Below are positions 44,641 to 56,047 of a stretch of 64,000 nt of DNA, in pieces. The stretch lies in assembly GCA_033398695.1 (NCBI GenBank), contig CM065802.1:166155965-166219964 (forward strand), read 5' to 3'. This DNA is from Orobanche coerulescens (taxonomy: Eukaryota > Streptophyta > Magnoliopsida > Lamiales > Orobanchaceae). Below the pieces are notes generated by a model. It saw nothing but the letters and a program-made list of their open reading frames with translations. It ran no database searches and had not been told where the DNA came from. Position 1 is the first letter of the stretch; each line of letters opens with the position of its first letter. The position numbers and the translations under genes are program-made.

Positions 44641-45090
44641 CAGATTGTCAGGAGATCTTCGACGAATTGAAGAGGAAGCTGACTACTGTGCCAGTACTGG
44701 TACTACCGCAGGGCACGGAAGGATTCGTAATATACACCGATGCATTTAAGCATGGACTTGGATGTGTATTCATGCAAAATGACAGAGTTATTGCATACAC
44801 CTCTCGACAACTTAAACCATATGAGGTAAACTATCCGACGCACGACTTGGAACTGGCTGCAGTGGTCCACGCCCTTAAGATCTGGAGACACTACGTTTAT
44901 GGGGTTACCTATAAGATTTTTACAGACCACAAGAGTTTAAAATATATTTTCACCCAGAGGGAGTTAAACATGAGATAGAGGTGTTGGCTGTAGCTGATCA
45001 AGGATTACGATGTGGAGATTTTATATCACCCTAGAAAGGCCAACGACGTAGCAGATGCACTGAGTCGGAAAAGTACACAGGAGATGACAC
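44641..45090 (+). pseudogene. G0 RNase H, broken
   Basis: The frame has [16 protein letters not shown] (Asp present), [22 protein letters not shown] and [19 protein letters not shown], ending at TAG 44976, which replaces Gln. The end ADALSRKS is readable at ~45050. Confidence 0.9.
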
Positions 45091-46013
45091 TCTCCGGTTT
45101 AACAGTACAGTCGGAATTGCAGCAAGATCTAAGGAGAAATGGCATTGAAGTATGGATACAACACCACCAGGGATAGTTGTGCTCAATTAACATTCATTCA
45201 TCCTTGCTGGATGGACGAGATACGCCTGGCACAAATGGAAGACCCGAAACTTCGTGCGATCAGCGCAAGGGCCGAAGGGGGGATTATTTCAGACTAAAGG
45301 ATCCAAGCGAACTTGGTGAGGTTTAAGAACATGATTTGTATTCCACTCAAGGAAGCTCATTCTACTCCCTATTCGGTATATCCCGGGGCGAGCAAAATGT
45401 ATAAGGATCTGCGGAAGAGCTTCTGGTGGAAGAACATGAAACAGGAGGTAGCGAGGTTCGTTGCTCGATGTATGACATGTCAGTAGGTGAAGATTGAACA
45501 CCACATGCCGGCCGGAATCATGCAGCCCTTACCTATTCCAGAATAGAAATGGGAGAGCATATCAATAGATTTTGTCACCAAGTTACCAGTGATGGCGGGA
45601 GGAAAAGACACGATATGGGTCGTTGTAGACCGACTGATGAAGTCGGCACATTTCATTCCAATTCAGGAGACCACCGGGACAGAGCAGCTGGCCACCATCT
45701 TTATCCGGGAAATAGTGAGACTACATGGCGTTCCCTCGGGTATCATATTAGATAGAGACATTAGATATGTGTCCCGCTTCTGGAAGGTTGTCCACAAGGC
45801 TATGGGTACTCAATTACATTTCAGAACGGCCTATCACCCTCAAATAGATGGACAGACAAAACGTACTATACAGACCCTGAAGGATATATTAAGAGTGTGT
45901 GTACTCGATTGGGGTAAGGATTGGGCCAGACATCTCTGCTTGGCGGAACTTTCATACAACAACAGCTGGCATGCAGGCATAGGCATGGCAACCTTCGAGG
46001 CCTTGTACGGTAG
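45091..46013 (+). pseudogene. G0 integrase, cut by G5
   Basis: AHSTPYSVYPGASKMYKDL (second zinc His changed to Tyr) and CMTC mark the N-terminus. TAGs at 45174, 45484 and 45544 replace Gln, Gln and Trp of family motifs. The core frame 45589-46013 has YHPQIDGQTKRTIQTLKDIL, where the catalytic Glu of S-E-R is Lys. It also has YNNSWHAGIGMATFEALYG. Element G5 begins at 46014. GGTAG (46009-46013) is the expected left duplication. Confidence 0.9.
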
Positions 46014-46900
46014 TGTAACACCCCAAATTAGGCGGATATTATAGTGTCGTGGATCCCCGACTGGGACCCACCAGGCGAATGAAAACTGATGAATTAGATA
46101 ATATAATTGTAGTACCGAACCACATTATATTACCAAATACTCCGATGAGGAGTTTAAGTGCAACACACCAGGACAATACCGAATACTAGTATATTTTATA
46201 TGAAGATAAAATACACAACACTGAATGAAACGGAGTATCCAAATGAAAATCTGCAGCGGAAAATAAATGACAACAACATGAATGACTGAAAAGATCGGGG
46301 CCCCCTACTAGTATCACTGGGACCCCTCGCCGTCAACATGCTCTTCCCGTGCCTTTGCCTTGCCGTGACCTGAAAACAAAATCTCCCAACAGGGTCAGTT
46401 ACACAGAACAACAATCCTCGAGGGTTGAAAATAGACAATCATGAGTTATCTTTAGTTATGAAATATCCTTAGTTATGAATTGAGCTGAAGAGGAGTATCA
46501 TAGTACGCCCGTAATGTTCTGTGCAAGTGTACAAGACGAATGACCGGACACACCCATCCTTGTACCTAATTAGTCTCACGGAGGTAATCGTTACCGTGTG
46601 CACAGTCCAATGTATCGATCCCAATACATGACCATAGCGTGATCGACTAAAAATTCCACACATCCGCACCCGACCACGCAATATGAACCCAGAAGGTCAT
46701 ATGAACGAGAATGACCATAATGAATACCAATGAATAATAATCCGACAAAGTCAAGAATGACTCACCGAGATGAAAATAATGGTGAAGTGAATGATAGTTC
46801 AATGAAATGATTGGAACCGCCGTTCCTCGCGAAAATGATTTTTCTTCATATTTTAAAACAGATTTGATCCTTTTATAAAAGATTTGTGTATTATTTCCAA
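46014..46900 (-). mobile_element. G5: 3' end of a minus-strand gypsy LTR
   Basis: It begins TGTAACACCCC (reverse of GGGGTGTTACA) in the G0 integrase. Blocks such as CATAGTACGCCCG, GTACCTAATTAG and ACATGACCATAG recur in the G8 LTR (62060-62220), so it is a related LTR. It fades near 46900, where a different element starts. No second end is visible. Confidence 0.75.
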
Positions 46901-46904
46901 AAGA

Positions 46905-47236
46905 AAACTGCAGTCCAGTTGGTAAGTCGGTGGAAGGTCCTGGGCGGACGACTAGGGATCGAATCCCTGTAATGCAAAAACATTTTTTGCTAATTAAGAC
47001 ATCCCATGGATCCAGGTCCGACCCGGACCCGACCCGACCCGTCTAGCAGTTCTGGAGCAGATTATTGTGAAAAAATTCCATAAAATTGATTTTTGATGAT
47101 CCGATTTAATCAAATTAAACCAGAATATTTTTTATAAAATATATATTTTATAAACATAATATAGAACACAATTTACACATAAACATGTTATACGTAAATA
47201 ATTAAATTACTTACATGTTGGCTCCGATACCACTTT
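46905..47236 (-). mobile_element. LTR-B internal remnant with primer-binding site
   Basis: On the minus strand TGGTATCGGAGC (47232-47221) follows the LTR-B end GGAAAACCCA by four bases, a standard primer site. Only ~330 bp of internal sequence remain. They include a CCCGACCCGACCCG run (47013-47046) and a tRNA-like segment at 46911-46966. No coding region is left. Confidence 0.65.
46911..46966 (+). other. tRNA-like A-box/B-box pair (possible SINE head)
   Basis: CAGTCCAGTTGG (46911-46922) matches the RNA polymerase III A-box/D-arm pattern with one deviation. GGATCGAATCC (46956-46966) matches the B-box GGTTCGAATCC with one deviation. Starts are 45 bp apart. The flanks do not fold into an acceptor stem by inspection, so it is not a tRNA gene. 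Confidence 0.45.
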
Positions 47237-48214
47237 TGGGTTTTCCATGCATCGAATACATAAATCTTGAGTAAAACGCAATCGAAGAAATAATAAGAAA
47301 ACCCAATTTAGGATCTCGTGCAGTAATTTAATTGTTTAATTAGAGGGTTAATCGAATTACCTTAATCCGATGAATAGATCTAGATTCGGACTAGAAACAG
47401 ATGAATATCTCCTTCCTCTTTGGGTGATCCACACACGAACAATTCCACAAGTCGGATTGTTAGATCCTTACGAATAATATTGATAAATAGTACAACACAA
47501 ATTCCTTACTAGAAGGATTGTACTATTGATCAAGATCAACTAAGGGAAGACAAAATGACCAATATTAATCTTCTACAGTAGAAGAATTTCGGTCAGTCTA
47601 GTGAGAACAAAGGGGGGCGCTTTTTTGTGTCTTGGCTAGGGTTGTGTAATTTTCTTCTTATAACAACTCCTTGTCCAAGACCTTATATTTATACTAAGTA
47701 AATCCTAGATTCAAGAATCTAGTATTTGCTTAGTTACCTCTCATCTTATTAAATAATACAATATATATAGTATCCAATATTGTATATATTACTTATTATC
47801 TAATCTCCTTATAAATATAATATCTAATATTATATTTATTATTCCAAGTTGATATTTATTCCTGCTGGTCTATAATTGTCATACGTGCGACCCAAAAACT
47901 TATATTATGTTGGCAATTATTTAATACCTTATTAAATAATAAATCATAAGCGGCCTCTAGCAAGACATTATGATTACCCAAATAATATAAGTTAATAGTT
48001 CATTAAACCTTTTAATGTGTCAAATCCCTTTTTCACGCGATATCATATTTGAACTAAGTCGTGGAGATTGTCATACTTATTATGTTCAATGCTTTCTCGA
48101 TCTTAGGTAGACTGATTGAATCAAATGACTCTTCAATTGAGCATGGTCATGCATTTCCTTCAGTCCTACTTATCGAGGAGCCCAACAGATATCTCTCTCA
48201 CTAAAGAGAGGGAC
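47237..48214 (-). mobile_element. LTR-B, 3' part of its 5' LTR (split by G6)
   Basis: It starts (plus strand) TGGGTTTTCC next to the primer site and runs to the G6 insertion. GGGAC (48210-48214) is the left G6 duplication. AT-rich, no gene. Confidence 0.72.
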
Positions 48215-51114
48215 TGTAACACCCCAACCCGATAAGGGTAGAAATGTTAGTTTATGGTGACATATCAGATACATACATATGTAAATGCAAGCGGAAGTCT
48301 TATCATCAAAACATCAAAGTGGTTAAGTCAACGCGACTTAACAAATACATGAATCCAAAGTACTGAAAGGAAAATAACCGAAATACATAGTTCTAAATCA
48401 AAATAACCAGAAATTCCAAATATCCAAAACTAAGAAGACTATGGTCGGGCCCACTCAAAACTATCTCTCATCCCATAAGAAGCCATCCCCAAAGCTCCTT
48501 AGCTAAGTACCTTCCGCATGGGAAAAGAAAATGCGGCTGAGCTACAAAAGCTCAGTGAGCAGATATATCAACAAAGTAAATGAAACAAAAAGAAAGCAAA
48601 GCTAAGAGATACGAATACAGAAAGGCAAATGAATCAATGGGTAAGATAATATGGAAAGTGATGGTTTAGGTTAACGTTTAATTACAGCATTTACCACGAG
48701 CCCAAATCAAATCAAATAGTAGCCCAGTGTTCGGAGGGGAGACCTCAGAACCAAATATAAGTGGGGAATCCTCGAAAGCAAATCATGGAGTGATCAGCTC
48801 TCAAATTGTGAAAGGACTGTATGCAGACAACGCCCAGTCACCAAATATATATATCATGTAGAAAATCAAATCAAAGCAAATCTAGGATGCATCCATGCGC
48901 CCCTTACCCAAATCTCTGAACAACCAACCAAATCAAAGGGACGGTGTGGCTCATCACTCGACCACACTAGAGTCATGACATTGGTGCATCAATGCCACGG
49001 CCATGTTACCTTCATGGCTAGGAAACAAATAATGCTCGAGTATATGCTGTAGGGTAAGGTCATATGGCAAAGTCATAGTCAAAGTCAAAGTATCATAACC
49101 CAAAGGGTTCAAATGTCAAAGTCCAAATCAAAGTGTCTTATCATAGGGCTCAATTCAAATGAATCATATTAAAGTTGTATCAAAGGTTCAAATCAAAGGG
49201 TTCATAGCAATTGGATCATATCAAAGGGGTTCATATAAAAGGGTTCAGAATATCTGTACCTTTATTCAAATACAAATCAATCAAAGCTGAATATCAGTTG
49301 GAAAGAAGGTCACTCCCTCTTAACCGAACCTAAGGAAGAAGAATTAAACATTACAAAAGGTTCATAATTCAAATCTGATGATTTTAGGTTATCGTTCTAT
49401 TTTTGGAACTTTCCATATTTAGCAGGTTTCCCAAAATAGTAAGCTTCCATTTTTAGAATTACACACTAAAAATAGAGATATTCATATTTTACACACTTTT
49501 CATTAATTACACCATTAGTCCTTCAAGTTTCACAATTTTACAATTTAATTCTTTAAGTATAATTAATTACACATTTAATATCTCAAAATCCCAATTTAAC
49601 ACATTAACCCATCAAATATTTCAAATTAGCATTTTTAACACTAAATATTAATTATGAAATGTCCAGAAGTCCAACTTCCATGAATTTACACTTTTAGTCC
49701 CTCCATTTCAATTAACTACAAAACATAATTTAAAACATAATTAAATTCTTAATTAAATCCTAAATCTTATCAAATGAGCAAAAATAATCCCCATACTTAT
49801 TTATTACCCATTTAGTACTGTCTATAATCAGAGAAAAAAAATATCCATACACTTTCAATAATTACAAAACAGCCCCTCAACTTTTATAACTTTAATTAAT
49901 TAGTTAGTTAAATCATTTTAAATCCATTAAACACCCAAAATGACATATTTACTCATCATGGCTATTTTTCCCAGTAAGCTACTGTTCATATAAGTTATAT
50001 ATAATTTCCCATGATTTATGAATTCACCAAAACAATTAATCCATAATTATTAATTAAATCCGATTTAAATAATTAAACCAATTAATACCCAAATCATCTT
50101 TATGAATTCTAATAAATTACCTACTGTTCCTTTAACATTTTAGAACCCTAATATCGCATCATATTCAGATCTAAATCCCAAAATGATCAAAACATATTTT
50201 TCCTTTATTTTATTATTGGCCGATTATTACATTGATCCAAATAAATAGATTTTGGCCTTCTAAAAATTATTTATCAGTTTATTTAGGTTCTACTTATTCA
50301 TATTAACTCTGGAAAAAAAATACAAATAAAAATTTCCACCTTTTTATTTGGCCGATCCATATTTAAATATAAATTAGGGTTTTTGGAATCAATTAAATAC
50401 AAACACACCTCAAAACCGTGCATGGTATGATCCAATAATTTTTCACAGGTTCTATATCATATAATAAGTGTAAGAAAAATACCAAATGATTTTGTGATGT
50501 GGAGATTGATGGTTTTGGATTATACCTCTTTTTGATAAAACCGAATAGAAAAGCTTGAAACCGATCAAACAAAGCCTCCCCGATCTTCCACACCAATTTT
50601 CCCGTGATCCTTAGACTCTTATTAAGCTTGTACAATGGCTGGAATGCCTTGGAAAAATTATGGAGCCTCCCTTTTTGTTAATATGGCCGGCGGCCAAGAA
50701 ATAGATTTTTAGGGTTTTTTTTTTGTTTTGAAATTTTTGGAGTGTGAGGATTATGTGTGATTGTGCCGTGATTTATTGGAGTCAAGGGGGAAGTTACACA
50801 TAAATTTCGGCCAAGGATTAAGGGGAATTCAAATCTTTACAATATTTCCCTTTTTTTACATTTATTTATTAATTATGTATTAGGTAACTTATTAAATTTA
50901 AAATATACACTTAAACTACACATAAGTGGCCGAATTTATACATGTACAAAGTCCAAAATTTCCATTTTTCATTTACAAAATTTATTTTTCAGCTTAGGTT
51001 AAATTATTATGATTTTTGGAATGTATTTAATATTTATTTAAGCTTTAATTCAAATTTTTAATTTCTTAGGGGTATTTTGGTAATTTTGCACTTAGATAAA
51101 TTTTGGGTTTTACA
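48215..51114 (-). mobile_element. G6 3' LTR (2.9 kb)
   Basis: On the minus strand it begins TGTAAAACCC and ends GGGGTGTTACA. It lacks a ~300 bp block present in the 5' LTR near 57290-57640. It holds a degenerate short-repeat zone (49060-49250, AATCAAAGGGTTCA-like). No gene. Confidence 0.94.
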
Positions 51115-51131
51115 ACTTCTTCTCCTCTAAA
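51115..51131 (-). other. G6 polypurine tract
   Basis: The minus strand reads TTTAGAGGAGAAGAAGT just before TGTAAAACC, preceded by TTTCGAGGACGAAATT, the conserved phrase of this lineage. Confidence 0.87.
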
Positions 51132-51217
51132 AGGAAAATTTCGTCCTCGAAATTGAGAAGAGACAAAAATGGAAACGAACAGATAACGAATCGAAAACGA
51201 ATCAAAGACATACTAGA

Positions 51218-52817
51218 CTACTCGAAGAAATGAGGATAGCTGGTTCGCATAGACTCCTCGGTTTCCCAGGTAGCCTCACGCTCTGGGTGATTTCTCCAAA
51301 GAATCTTAACGAAAGGAATAACCTTGTTCCGCGTAACCCTCTCCTGTCTGTCCAAAATAGCCTCCGATTCCTCAGGTAAGGACATATCCGGCTGAATTTG
51401 GTCAAGCGGGTAAGATACCACATGTAGAGGATGATAATTGTATCCTCTCAGAAGGGATACATGGAAAACGTCGTGAACATGTGATAGCTGAGGCGGTAGA
51501 GCTAAACGATACGAAACCTCTCCGATGCGTTCCAAAATCTCAAAAGGCCCAATGAATCGCGGACTGAGCTTGCCCTTGATTCCAAATCGCTTCACCCCTC
51601 GGAAAGGTGAAACCTTCAAGAATACTTTGTCACCGACCTGAAACTCTAAATCGCGTCGGTGTCTATCCGCATAACTCTTTTGACGTGACCGAGCTTCCTT
51701 CAACTTCTCTTTAGCTATCTCAACTTTCTCATTAGTAATCGCGACCATTTCTGGTCCCTCAATAATACGCTCACCAACTTCGTTCCAGCAAGTTGGTGCC
51801 CGACACTTCCGACCATACAACATCTCATAGGGTGCCATGTCGATACTCGCATGCCAACTATTATTATATGCAAACTCCACAAGGCACAAATACTCGTCCC
51901 AATTGCGCCTGTCCACTCCAACGCATAGGCTCTAAGCATATCCTCTAAAGTTTGGATGGTTCTCTCGGACTGACCATCCGTCTGCGGGTGAAAAGCGGTA
52001 CTAAACTTCAACTAAGTTCCCCAGGCCTTTTGCAAGCCTTTCCAAAAGCGTGACGTAAATCGGGGATCCCTATCGGATACAATGGAAACCGGAGTACCGT
52101 GCAGTCGAACAATCTCCTGTCTGAAAAATCTCGGCCAATCTACTAATACCATAACTCTTCCGAATGGGTAGGAAATGAGCTGACTTGGTTAGCCGATCAA
52201 CGACCACCCAAATCGCGTCATTCTTCTTCCTAGTAGGAGGTAACCCGGTGACGAAATCCATGGTGATCTTTTCCCATTTCCACATCGGAATATCCAACGG
52301 CTGTAACAAACCACTGGCTCTTTGGTGCTCGATCTTAACCTGCTGACAGGTCATACATCTGGATACAAAAGTCGCAACATCCTGTTTCATCCCATTCCAC
52401 CAAAAATGCTGTTTCAGATCTTGATACATCTTTGTGGAACCTGGGTGAATAGCGAAGGGAGAACTGTGAGCTTCTGACATCACCAGCTCACGTAGTGAAG
52501 AATCGTCGGGAACACAAAGTCTGTCACCATACCATACTACTCCTTCAGCATCAACACAAAACTCAGACTGTTTCCCTTCCTCAATGTTCTGAACAATAGA
52601 CCAAAGCTCACCATCATCCTTCTGAGCCTCTTTGATACGCATAATCAAATTGGCCTCTACTTTCAAGCTAGCCCAATAACCGACTGTACCTGGCAAACAC
52701 AACTCAATCTCCAACCTTTCCAGATCATGAAGAATATGCTTAGAAATCTTAAGACTGGCAACCATGCCCGATTTCCGGCTAAGCGCGTCAGCAACTACAT
52801 TGGCTTTTCCAGGATGG
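51218..52817 (-). pseudogene. G6 integrase with chromodomain-like tail, broken
   Basis: Frame 52765-52070 follows the RNase H end and carries AHSSPFAIHPGSTKMYQDL, CMTC, ITMDFVTGLPP (first Asp) and [14 protein letters not shown] frameshift near 52120 and another near 51910 lie around the region with FHPQTDGQSERTIQTLEDML (Glu, 52011 frame). The last frame 51916-51218 is open: YNNSWHASIDMAPYEMLYG, GDKVFLKVSP, HVHDVFHVSLLRGYN, then the chromodomain-like tail from AILDRQERVTRNK to ATWETEESMR and a stop. Confidence 0.93.
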
Positions 52818-52819
52818 TA

Positions 52820-55357
52820 CTAAATATTTGTATCATAATCCTTAAGTAATTCTAACCATCTATGCTGTCTCATATTCAACTCCTTCTGCGTGAATATGTA
52901 CTTAAGGATTTTATGGTCGGTGAAGATATCAACGGACTCACCATTCAAATAATGCCTCCAAATCTTAAGTGCGAAAATAACGGCCGCCAACTCCAGATCA
53001 TGGGTAGGGTAATTTTGCTCATAGGGTTTCAGTTGCCTCGAAGCATACGCAATTACCTTACCATGCTGCATAAGTACACAACCCAGACCTTTCTTAGATG
53101 CATCGCTATAGATCTGAAAACCTCCGGAACCTGATGGAAGAGTTAGAATGGGAGCGGACACCAATCTCCTCTTCAACTCTTCAAAACTACTCTCCCGTTC
53201 ATCAATCCAAACAAACTTCTCACCTTTCCTCATCAACTGGGTCAAAGGTAGCGCTAAACGAAAAAATCCCTCAACGGAACGATGGTAATATCCTACCAAA
53301 CCAAGAAAACTCCGGACCTCAGTCACAGTCGTAGGTCTCGGCCATTTAGTGATAGCCTCAACCTTAGCCGGGTCCATAGTAATCCCATCTGCTGAAACGA
53401 TGTGTCCAAGAAAGGCAACTCGGTCCAGCCAAAATTCACACTTCGAAAACTTGGCGTAAAGTCTCTGTTGCCTAAGAGTTTCCAAAATAATGCGTAGATG
53501 TTGCTCATGCTCTCCAACACTCTTAGAATAAACGAGGATATCATCGATAAAGACAATTTCCAACTTATCGAGGTATTCGTGGAATACTCGATTCATCAAA
53601 TCCATGAACACGGCCGGAGCATTCGTCAATCCAAACGGCATAACCAAAAACTCATAATGTCCATTTCGAGTACGAAAAGCAGTTTTAGAAACTTCCTGTT
53701 CCTTAACTCGTAATTGGTGGTAGCCCGAACGCAAATCAATCTTAGAAAAACATTTCTCACCCTGAAGTTGATCAAATAAGTCATCAATACGTGGAAGAGG
53801 GTAGCGATTACGAATAGTTATGCGATTGAGTTCACGATAATCGATACAAAGCCACATGCTGCCGTCTTTCTTCTTAATAAACAAGACTGGTGCACCCCAA
53901 GGTGACACACTAGGTCGAATAAAACCGTTATCCAAAAGCTCCTGAAGTTGCTCCTTCAACTCCTTCAATTCAATTGGTGCCATACGGTATGGAGCCTTTG
54001 AGATAGGTTCTGCACCTGGAATAAGATCGATACCGAATTCAACTTCTCTAGCTGGAGGAAGGCCAGGAAGTTCCTCAGGAAAAACATCCGCAAAATCACG
54101 AACTATCGGAAGACTATCAATAGAAGGACTATCCAAAGTAGTGTCCTTAATGGAAGCCAGAAATCCTTGACATCCGTGGGAAATCAGAGTACGAGCCTTC
54201 ATGGCAGAAATCAATTTAACAGATTTGAGCGGTTGAGAGCTATGATAAACAAATTCAGGACGGAACAAATTACCGAATATAACTCTCCTCGAATGACAAT
54301 CAATGGTCGCCTTATGCAGAGACAACCAATCCATTCCCAAAATTACATCAAAATCAAACATATCGAGAGGAAGTAACATAGCCGAACGAATACGATCGTC
54401 AAACCGAAGAGGACAATTTACAAATTCAGAATCGATGAGTACTTGACTTTTCATAGGAGTAGAGAGGGATAAGAGGTTGGTTAATGGTGTTGCGGTAAGA
54501 TTAAGTTTCTTAGCAAGTTTAACAGATATAATCGAATGCGTAGCACCGGTGTCAAATAAAACGAAAACAGTATGATCTCCAAAGTAAAGTATAACCGTAA
54601 TAGTACCTGATGCATTATTGGCCTGCTCATGGGTGATCGAAAATACACGTCCAGAAGATGAAGAAGGTTTGTTGTAGTTGGTGATTGCCTTTGGGTTCTG
54701 CTTCGGGAAATCCTTCACACGATGAGTAGTAGCCCCACAGTTGAAACATCCTCCGGTAGCTTTGTGACACGGACCTGTGTGTGGCTTGAGGCATGAAGGA
54801 CAAAGAGGAGTAGGTGGCAAAACTTCAGCAGTCCTGTTCTGATTAGATGACCCAGATGAACGGTGCTGCTGCTGCTGCTGACCCCTAGGTTGATCTCTCC
54901 AGTTTCTCTGTCCCTGATTTTGGTTACCCCTCTGATCATTTCTCTGCCTGTCGCTACCCCGTCTCTGATCATAACCCTTGTTGGACTGTCCCCGTGACTC
55001 AAAACTCCTACCATTCTGCCCACGCAAATCGTATCCCCGATCTGTCTGTCCTCTCGAATCATTACCCCTGCTAGAGTACCCCTTATTATCGCTACTCTGA
55101 CACTGTGACTGAATTCTGTCCCCATCACGGTTACGCTTGTACCCACTGCCTTCATGGAAGATTTCAATGTTGCGGGCCGTATAGTTAACCTCCGCTACGT
55201 CCGCAAACTGAGTATTCAAAAGACGATCCAACACCCATTTCTTTAGCCCCCATTTAAAATGTTTAGCCTGACGGCTAGCATCCCCTGCAAGAGGCCCAAC
55301 CAAAACTGGCCAACCTGAGGAATCGCTGCATGTACTCTCCCGAAGTCTCATTATCAT
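52820..55357 (-). pseudogene. G6 gag C-terminus-protease-RT-RNase H, 845-codon open frame
   Basis: Residues 70-175 are Arg/Gly/Asp/Gln-rich. The zinc knuckle at 204-217 is [14 protein letters not shown], whose last Cys is Phe. The protease has [13 protein letters not shown] (Asp269-Thr-Gly). RT spans about 420-660 with [30 protein letters not shown] and FIDDILVYS (603-611). RNase H lies at ~745-845 with [32 protein letters not shown] and FTDHK. The TAG at 52820-52822 replaces Gln of the family I-Q-Y-H-P motif, so only one stop blocks the way to integrase. The frame's start at 55357 is a product of a gag frameshift. Confidence 0.94.
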
Positions 55358-55901
55358 ACTGATGGATGTTTTTGTACTCCCTCTCGAGACGTTCTTGCTC
55401 AGAATCAGGGAGATACCTCTTATAAAAGGTGCTCCAAAACTCGGCCCAAGTGCAAGTGTTCATGTAATCATCACCACTTTTTGCCTGCTTATGTGCAATC
55501 CACCAAAGCAGCGCATTACCCTCCAACTTAAACGCAGCCAAGCGAGCTTTAAACTCGTCTTCACACCCCCAGCACCTCAAAGTTCTTCTCCATATGTTTG
55601 ATCCAATCCTATGCCGCTTGAGGAGTGGCCGCCGAACTGAGAGCCAAGGGCTTGAGTTTGTGGAAACTCTCAAGCCAACCATGAATGGTAGTGGGTCGGC
55701 CCCCACCACCGGAACCACCAGAACCATTAGAAGATCCCGCACCATTACGAACATCATTCAGAATTCGAGTCATCATTTCATTAGTGGTAAGACCAGGAAA
55801 CAACCTAGCTATGGCAGCCGCGACCGTAGCTTCCAAATTAGGGATCTCAGCGTCCCTACTAGGGTTTCCACACCCGGTCCACCTCGGCGAGTGTTTACCA
55901 T
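55275..55901 (-). pseudogene. gag: G6 gag N-terminal part, broken
   Basis: The likely start at 55901 begins MVNTRRGGPG. A frameshift near 55850 leads into the 55836 frame (ARLFPGLTTNEMMTRIL). A later one leads into the frame ending 55275 with the capsid motifs [28 protein letters not shown] and [10 protein letters not shown]. From ~55310 the coding goes on in the 845-codon frame. Confidence 0.87.
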
Positions 55902-56031
55902 TTGAACGATTATCAAACGATTAGCGAGATTAGAAATAAGATGATATACAAAAGGGAAAGCAAAACGGAAATCCTAGTCTACCCAAATCCTCACAGGTCA
56001 TGGCCTAAGCCTAAGGGTCCTAAAACCTGTA

Positions 56032-56043
56032 GCTCCGATACCA
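56032..56043 (-). other. G6 primer-binding site
   Basis: The minus strand reads TGGTATCGGAGC four bases after GGTGTTACA. Confidence 0.9.
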
Positions 56044-56047
56044 TAAC

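Noticed and set aside
46911..46966. Functional tRNA gene
   Set aside because: No acceptor stem or anticodon arm can be folded by inspection around the A- and B-box-like sequences.
48215..51114. Host gene or promoter in the AT-rich stretch
   Set aside because: It is duplicated at 56048-59248 with LTR ends and primer/polypurine sites, so it is LTR sequence.
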